5,679 nucleotides of DNA from Bacteroidales bacterium UBA932 (GTDB lineage Bacteria > Bacteroidota > Bacteroidia > Bacteroidales > UBA932). The translations under genes and the position numbers were made by a program. Shown here in pieces: positions 1 to 3,903 of this stretch; positions within the stretch are counted from its first letter, which is position 1, and each line of letters opens with the position of its first letter. The notes under the pieces are model-generated. The model had not been told where the DNA came from. It made no database searches and saw only the letters and a list, made by a program, of their open reading frames with translations. The stretch spans positions 785 through 6,463 of the forward strand of contig DBDM01000109.1 of NCBI GenBank assembly GCA_002293585.1. Reading direction: 5' to 3'.

Positions 1-999
1 AAGCAGTCGGACTGGAACATCATGAATACGCCTTACGGCAAAGACCTGGTGAAGCAATTGGCGGACGAGTGTCACCGCGAAGGCATCAAGCTGGTGCTGT
101 ATTACTCGCTGCTGGACTGGTACCGCACCGATTACAGCTACACCACCGGCCGCACCGGTAAAGGTACGGGGCGCACCGAACAGGGCAACTGGGAGAATTA
201 CGTCGCCTTTATGAAAGCGCAGCTTACCGAATTGCTTACGAACTACGGCGAAATTGCCGGTATATGGTTCGACGGCGAGTGGGATCAGATGGGCGAAGAA
301 AAAGAAGCGAATTTCGGACACGAACATTCTAAGGTTAATTGGCATTTCGATGAGATTTATGGCCTTATTCATCAGCTGCAACCTAACTGCATGATCGGCA
401 ACAACCATCACTTGGAACCGCTGCCGGGCGAAGATTTCCAAGCTTTTGAAAGAGATCTCCCCGGTGAAAATAAAGGGGGATATAGCGCCAAACAAGCTGT
501 AACGAATACGTTGCCGCTCGAATCCTGCGAAACCATGAATAAATCGTGGGGCTTCCGCCTGAACGATGAGAAGTATAAGTCCACGACTGAGCTTATCCAC
601 TACCTTGTGCGTGCTGCAGGCTACGGCGCCAACCTCTTGCTGAATGTAGGCCCTATGCCCACAGGCGAAATTGACCCCGACTGTGTAACACGTCTGCACG
701 AAATGGGGGAGTGGACGGCCAAAAACGGCCACACCATTTACGGTACGCAGGGCGGTTACCTCAGGCCGCAAACCTGGGGCGCCATAACGCAAAAAGGCAA
801 TAAACGCTATGTGCATATCCTTGCAAAAGAGAGCGATACGTTGACCATGCCTTGTCCCGACAAGATTCTGTCGGCCAAGTGGCTCAACCTTGCCGGCAAA
901 TTAACATGGAAACAGAATAAGAAAACCGGCGACGTGACTTTCACGCTGGATGCGCCAATGGATCCCGTAGATACGATTATTGAGGTGACGGTGAAATAG
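1..999 (+). CDS. alpha-L-fucosidase, GH29 family (5'-truncated by window edge)
   Basis: Retaining exo-glycosidase that removes alpha-linked L-fucose from glycans, normally secreted or periplasmic in Bacteroidota. The frame is open from base 1: seven codons (KQSDWNI) precede the first ATG at 22, so that ATG is internal and the true start lies outside the window. Numbering from that Met, GIWFDGEWDQ carries the likely nucleophile D84 (codon 271-273). E143 in FERDLPGEN (codon 448-450) is the candidate acid/base; the 59-residue spacing equals the Asp229/Glu288 pair I recall for Bacteroides thetaiotaomicron BT_2970. ESCETMNKSWGF (167-178) and LLLNVGPMPTGEI (205-217) are typical GH29 barrel motifs. 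Residues from about 240 form the short C-terminal beta domain. The missing part would hold the signal peptide and the early His-containing substrate-binding motifs. The gene ends in TAG, 27 bp from the end of the convergent higA. Family assignment is firm; linkage specificity cannot be read. Confidence 0.95.
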   Translation, partial: KQSDWNIMNTPYGKDLVKQLADECHREGIKLVLYYSLLDWYRTDYSYTTGRTGKGTGRTEQGNWENYVAFMKAQLTELLTNYGEIAGIWFDGEWDQMGEEKEANFGHEHSKVNWHFDEIYGLIHQLQPNCMIGNNHHLEPLPGEDFQAFERDLPGENKGGYSAKQAVTNTLPLESCETMNKSWGFRLNDEKYKSTTELIHYLVRAAGYGANLLLNVGPMPTGEIDPDCVTRLHEMGEWTAKNGHTIYGTQGGYLRPQTWGAITQKGNKRYVHILAKESDTLTMPCPDKILSAKWLNLAGKLTWKQNKKTGDVTFTLDAPMDPVDTIIEVTVK

Positions 1000-1003
1000 C
1001 TTC

Positions 1004-1020
1004 TATCAAATAATTTGATA
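1004..1020. repeat. 17-bp AT-rich palindrome between convergent genes
   Basis: TATCAAAT-A-ATTTGATA is a perfect inverted repeat with 8-bp arms around one central base, lying between the fucosidase stop and the higA stop. As RNA it would form a 7-bp stem with a UAA loop on either strand. It has no G+C-rich stem and no following U tract, so it is at best a weak bidirectional terminator. A protein-binding site is an alternative. The position between two convergent 3' ends is the only support for a terminator role. Confidence 0.45.
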
Positions 1021-1026
1021 TATCTA

Positions 1027-1335
1027 CTACAATACCGCTACCATTTTGCGAATTTGGTCAAGGCGTTTGATAAGGGATTTATCTTGTTTTACCACGCGCA
1101 TATTGTAGTCCGTTTGCAGACCTATCAGCATATCCGACGGTATTCCTAAGGCAGCTTCAAAAAGCAAGGCCGTTGTAGGAGTCAATGGGCGGTGTTCGTT
1201 CAATATATTGTTCAACATCTTGTATGGCATCCCCATTTGTTCGGCAAGTCGATTTTGCGAAATGCCACGGTATTCAATTTCTTCCTTCAGGATTTCGCCC
1301 GGATGAATAGGGCGGGCACAAATATAGTTGCTCAT
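1027..1335 (-). CDS. higA: HigA-family antitoxin (XRE/Cro-type HTH)
   Basis: 102-residue antitoxin of a HigBA type II toxin-antitoxin module. It should neutralise HigB by direct binding and repress its own operon through the helix-turn-helix. The family signature HPGEILKEEIEYRGISQNRL begins at residue 11. The HTH spans roughly residues 25-50 (Q27 NRLAEQMGM, then the recognition helix with NNILNEHRP). The segment TPTTALLFEAALGIPSDML is the conserved post-HTH region of HigA/VapI-like proteins. The length is normal for the family and the protein looks intact. It starts 7 bp after the higB stop, so the two are co-transcribed with the toxin first, the usual HigBA order. Upstream of its ATG there is only a poor AGAA-like ribosome site, so translation is probably coupled to higB. 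Family assignment is confident; repression of the operon is inferred from family behaviour. Confidence 0.92.
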   Translation of the reverse strand: MSNYICARPIHPGEILKEEIEYRGISQNRLAEQMGMPYKMLNNILNEHRPLTPTTALLFEAALGIPSDMLIGLQTDYNMRVVKQDKSLIKRLDQIRKMVAVL

Positions 1336-1342
1336 AATCGTT

Positions 1343-1660
1343 CTATTTATAATGATTCGACAATTCTAAAATATTACATACTGTCACAACTGTTTCGGAA
1401 AGCACTTGTGTAGTTTTAAACTCAATTCGGTATTTGTCGTTTACGCGAATGGATTCCAACCCGGCCTTGTCGCCTCTCAATTTCTCATAGCGTAAAGAAT
1501 GAAATGTGCGCAAATCTTCTGTTTTTGACACTCTTTCAAGAGTTCTTATACGTGCCTGATATCTCATTACAATGTCCGGCTGAAAACGGTGCTTTTTGTC
1601 CGTTGCTATGCCTGTTTCATACAACTCCTGTAAGTACGCTTTATCAAATTTTATTTCCAT
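1343..1660 (-). CDS. higB: HigB-family toxin (RelE/ParE superfamily mRNA interferase)
   Basis: 105-residue toxin; family members cut mRNA on the translating ribosome and are held inactive by HigA. The N-terminal part (residues 1-50) contains DKKHRFQPDIVMRY, seen in Bacteroidota members. The core strand region has HSLRYEKLRGDKAGLESIRV (54-73) followed by NDKYRIEF (74-81), the hallmark of the HigB/'plasmid maintenance killer' family. Candidate functional residues are H54, K60, R72, R78 and the C-terminal N102-H103-Y104, which sits where other HigB proteins end in a Tyr-His motif. The reading frame is full length with no disruption, so the toxin is likely functional. The start at 1660 is supported by an AGGA seven bases upstream (complement of 1668-1671) and by a promoter placed just before it. 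The pair lies between unrelated genes, as is common for mobile or recently acquired TA modules. Confidence 0.92.
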   Translation of the reverse strand: MEIKFDKAYLQELYETGIATDKKHRFQPDIVMRYQARIRTLERVSKTEDLRTFHSLRYEKLRGDKAGLESIRVNDKYRIEFKTTQVLSETVVTVCNILELSNHYK

Positions 1661-1665
1661 GTTCG

Positions 1666-1671
1666 TTTCCT
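1666..1671 (-). promoter_or_regulatory. higB ribosome-binding site
   Basis: On the minus strand the sequence reads AGGAAA, with AGGA separated by 7 nt from the higB ATG. This is the clearest Shine-Dalgarno signal in the window and supports the chosen start. The other genes here lack a comparable one, as is common in Bacteroidota. Confidence 0.6.
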
Positions 1672-1679
1672 AAACAGTG

Positions 1680-1713
1680 CAAAGATAATCAATTTTCTCA
1701 GAATTTCTACAAA
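1680..1713 (-). promoter_or_regulatory. higBA promoter, Bacteroidota type
   Basis: The minus strand carries TATCTTTG (complement of 1680-1687), an exact match to the -7 consensus TAnnTTTG of the Bacteroidota primary sigma factor. TTTG (complement of 1710-1713) lies 22 bp upstream as the -33 element, within the 17-23 bp spacing reported for this promoter class. Transcription should begin near 1675, leaving a leader of about 15 nt before the higB ATG. The -33 element overlaps the inverted repeat at 1706-1722, a position suited to repression by HigA. Confidence 0.7.
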
Positions 1714-1722
1714 AAAAGTAGA
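1706..1722. promoter_or_regulatory. Inverted repeat, candidate HigA operator
   Basis: TCTAC-N7-GTAGA, with an all-A spacer on the plus strand, overlaps the -33 element of the higBA promoter. XRE-type antitoxins such as HigA usually bind short inverted repeats over their own promoter, so this is the natural candidate operator. Its right end is one base from the -33 element of the divergent hydE promoter, so binding might also affect hydE. The arms are only 5 bp and the assignment is inference from position. Confidence 0.45.
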
Positions 1723-1723
1723 T

Positions 1724-1757
1724 TTTGTTTCTTTTGATCAAAAAAATCGTATCTTTG
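1724..1757 (+). promoter_or_regulatory. hydE promoter, Bacteroidota type, abutting the start codon
   Basis: TTTG (1724-1727) and TATCTTTG (1750-1757, an exact TAnnTTTG match) are separated by 22 bp, the same spacing as in the divergent higBA promoter. The -7 element ends four bases before the hydE ATG at 1762. Transcription would therefore start at or within a base or two of the A of the ATG, giving a leaderless mRNA. A second TTTG at 1733-1736 is too close to the -7 element (13 bp) to serve as -33. Confidence 0.65.
1732..1743. promoter_or_regulatory. Perfect 12-bp palindrome in the hydE promoter spacer
   Basis: TTTTGATCAAAA is its own reverse complement. It extends to 16 of 18 matching positions over 1729-1746. 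It sits between the -33 and -7 elements of the hydE promoter, a classic repressor position. It does not fit the FNR/CRP-type TTGAT-N4-ATCAA arrangement, because the half-sites are fused without a spacer. The binding protein is unknown, and short AT-rich palindromes can arise by chance. Confidence 0.4.
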
Positions 1758-1761
1758 TGGC

Positions 1762-2730
1762 ATGACGCGCGGTGACAATAAAGTGTATCTGCGGGGACTG
1801 ATTGAGTTCTCCAATATTTGTCGCAAAAACTGCTACTACTGCGGTATCCGTTGCGACAACAGGAGCGTGGAGCGCTATGAACTGACGGATGATGAAGTGC
1901 TGGCCGCGGCGGACTTCGCCTGGCGCCACCGCTACGGCTCGGTGGTATTGCAGTCGGGCGAACAGCAATCGCCGGCCTTTACCGGACGGATCACCGCATT
2001 GTTGCAGCGAATAAAGGCGCATACACATAATGAGGTAGGCATTACCTTATCCTGTGGCGAACAAAGCGAAGCCACCTACCGCGAATGGTTCGATGCCGGC
2101 GCCCATCGCTATTTATTGCGTATCGAAACATCCGACAGGGAGCTGTACTACAAGCTGCATCCCAATGATAATAAGCATTCTTTCGACGCCCGGCTGGAAG
2201 CCCTCAACAACCTGAAAAAAATCGGCTACCAAACCGGCACCGGCGTGATGATAGGCCTGCCTTTTCAAACCATGCAGCACTTAGCCGATGATCTGCTATT
2301 CTTTAAAACAATGGATGTGGATATGGTGGGCATGGGGCCTTACCTGGAACATAAGGACACGCCTCTATACCGCTACGCGGACAAGCTGTTGCCCTTGGAA
2401 AAACGCTTTGAACTGTCGTTGCGCATGATTACCGCCCTGCGCATGCTGATGCCCGACATTAATATAGCAGCCACTACGGCGCTGCAGGTGCTGGACCCCG
2501 AGGGAAGGGAAAAGGCGGTGATGGCCGGGGCTAACGTGATCATGCCGAATATCACCCTGCCGTCGGTACGCCCTAATTATCAAATCTACGACAACAAGCC
2601 CGGCCTGCACGACGACGCCGGGGGCACCCTGTCGACATTAGAGAACGCACTGCACAAAGCCGGCATTACGATCGGCTACAGCGAATGGGGCGATTCCAAA
2701 CATTTTAAACCGCACAGCGTTGCCGGATGA
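1762..2730 (+). CDS. hydE: HydE-type radical SAM protein ([FeFe]-hydrogenase maturase), N-terminally short
   Basis: HydE is a cytoplasmic radical SAM enzyme that acts with HydG and HydF in building the [2Fe] subcluster of [FeFe] hydrogenase. The radical SAM motif is C20-x3-C24-x2-C27 within GLIEFSNICRKNCYYCGIRC, which is diagnostic of HydE rather than BioB. Other family blocks are LQSGE (63-67), HRYLLRIET (115-123), GTGVMIGLPFQT (159-170), DMVGMGPYLEHKDTPL (187-202), AATTALQVLDPEGRE (236-250) and GANVIMPN (256-263). It is 322 aa; the first cluster Cys is residue 20, against about 63 in Thermotoga maritima HydE, so roughly 43 N-terminal residues are absent. A TGA at 1735-1737 with no start codon after it rules out an upstream in-frame start; GTG 1783 is the only close alternative. 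The three accessory-cluster cysteines are replaced (G281, T289, T292). Its stop overlaps the next gene by 4 bp. No hydF, hydG or hydrogenase gene is in the window. PylB-like relatives are a less likely identity. Confidence 0.88.
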   Translation: MTRGDNKVYLRGLIEFSNICRKNCYYCGIRCDNRSVERYELTDDEVLAAADFAWRHRYGSVVLQSGEQQSPAFTGRITALLQRIKAHTHNEVGITLSCGEQSEATYREWFDAGAHRYLLRIETSDRELYYKLHPNDNKHSFDARLEALNNLKKIGYQTGTGVMIGLPFQTMQHLADDLLFFKTMDVDMVGMGPYLEHKDTPLYRYADKLLPLEKRFELSLRMITALRMLMPDINIAATTALQVLDPEGREKAVMAGANVIMPNITLPSVRPNYQIYDNKPGLHDDAGGTLSTLENALHKAGITIGYSEWGDSKHFKPHSVAG

Positions 2731-3896
2731 AAAAACTTATCGTCATATTATCCTTTGTTGTCGCCTGTTCGGTTTCATGCCGGAAAGATATAGGGCCGGT
2801 TGTCGCCAACCAGACATTGCTGCTGTATATGCCGTGGTCGACCAACCTGACCTCATATTTCATGCAGAATATAAAGGACTTCGAAACCGTACTTAAAGGT
2901 AATATCTTAAAAAATAACCGCATCCTCGTCTTTCTTTCTTCCTCGGCTACCGAAGCTACTATGTTCGAGTTAAAATATGAGAGAGGAAGGAATGTCCGGA
3001 CTACCCTGAAAGAATACACATCGCCCGCCTTCACTACAGCGGAAGGCATAACGGCGATCTTGCAGGATGTCATAGCGTTCGCTCCGTCCGAACACTACGC
3101 CATGATCGTGGGCAGTCACGGCATGGGCTGGTTGCCGGTAGACAGGGCGCCAATGCAAAGACGCTTATCCGCCGGCGAAGAAAAATACCACTGGGAATAT
3201 GAACGGCGGCCAATGACAAGGTTTTTCGGCGGATTGGCACCTGATGTGCAGACGGAGGTGACCACTCTGGCGGAGGCTATCAAAAATGCGGGTGTCAAAA
3301 TGGATTATATTTTGTTTGACGACTGCTATATGTCTACTATCGAAGTGGCGTATGACCTGAAAGATGTTACGGACTACCTCATTGCATGTCCCACCGAGAT
3401 CATGGCCTATGGGTTCCCTTACCACACCGTGGGGAAACACTTAGTAGGAGAGGTCAACTTGCAGGGCGTAGTCAGTGAATTTTATAATTTTTATAAAAAT
3501 TACGATTACCCGTATGCCACCATAGGCGTAACTGTTTGCGCCGAATTAGACCGGCTTGCGGTTATTATGAAAGAAATCAACCAACGGTTCTCTTTCGACC
3601 GGGCGTTACTCGGCAGCTTGCAGCGAATGGACGGCTATTCTCCCGTCATATTTTTTGATTTCGGGGATTATGTACGAAAATTGTGCCCCGACAATTCTTT
3701 ATTTAACCGTTTTGAGGCGCAATTAAGGCGCACGGTACCGCCTAATTTAGGCCGGCATACGGAATATTATTATACGGCCGTCACCGACGGGATAATCAAG
3801 ATCAATGTGTTCACCGGCACAACCATATCCGACCCGAGCGAAAACACCAAGGCTGCTGCCAAGACAGCAACGGCATGGTACAAAGCCACGCACTAA
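2727..3896 (+). CDS. Clostripain-family (peptidase C11) cysteine peptidase, predicted lipoprotein
   Basis: Clan CD cysteine protease; characterised relatives (clostripain, PmC11 of Parabacteroides merdae) cleave after Arg or Lys. The catalytic pair is visible: H131 in IVGSHGMGW (127-135) and C200 in LFDDCYMSTIEVAYDLK (196-212). D198, two residues before the Cys, sits where PmC11 has the Asp that selects basic P1 residues. The N-terminus is a lipoprotein signal: K2-K3, a hydrophobic stretch 4-13, then Cys at 14 (VVAC) and 18 (SVSC). C18 followed by RKD looks like the usual Bacteroidota lipidation site, though VVAC at 14 is the better lipobox. The mature protein would be anchored in the outer membrane, and export to the surface is possible. 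The basic stretch 140-165 (QRRL, YERR) between His and Cys could be an autoprocessing region, by analogy only. The start overlaps the hydE stop (ATGA), so the two are translationally coupled. Its substrate is unknown. Confidence 0.9.
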   Translation: MKKLIVILSFVVACSVSCRKDIGPVVANQTLLLYMPWSTNLTSYFMQNIKDFETVLKGNILKNNRILVFLSSSATEATMFELKYERGRNVRTTLKEYTSPAFTTAEGITAILQDVIAFAPSEHYAMIVGSHGMGWLPVDRAPMQRRLSAGEEKYHWEYERRPMTRFFGGLAPDVQTEVTTLAEAIKNAGVKMDYILFDDCYMSTIEVAYDLKDVTDYLIACPTEIMAYGFPYHTVGKHLVGEVNLQGVVSEFYNFYKNYDYPYATIGVTVCAELDRLAVIMKEINQRFSFDRALLGSLQRMDGYSPVIFFDFGDYVRKLCPDNSLFNRFEAQLRRTVPPNLGRHTEYYYTAVTDGIIKINVFTGTTISDPSENTKAAAKTATAWYKATH

Positions 3897-3903
3897 AGAT
3901 TTA

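Noticed and set aside
1504..1737. Plus-strand open frame crossing higB and the control region
   Set aside because: It is antisense to higB, Phe/Leu/Cys-rich with no domain, and would run through both predicted promoters. I also checked it as a possible remnant of the hydE N-terminus and saw no resemblance.
1729..1746. FNR/CRP-type site upstream of hydE
   Set aside because: An oxygen-responsive site would be attractive for a hydrogenase maturase, but the palindrome TTTTGATCAAAA has fused half-sites without the four-base spacer those regulators need.
1000..1761. Direct repeats or attachment sites bounding the higBA segment
   Set aside because: I compared the two borders by eye; only short shared strings such as TCTAC and CTACAA appear, which is chance level in AT-rich DNA. 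No transposase, integrase or tRNA gene is present.
2705..3073. Minus-strand open frame opposite the start of the C11 peptidase
   Set aside because: It lies opposite two genes with clear family motifs, and its translation shows no motif of its own.
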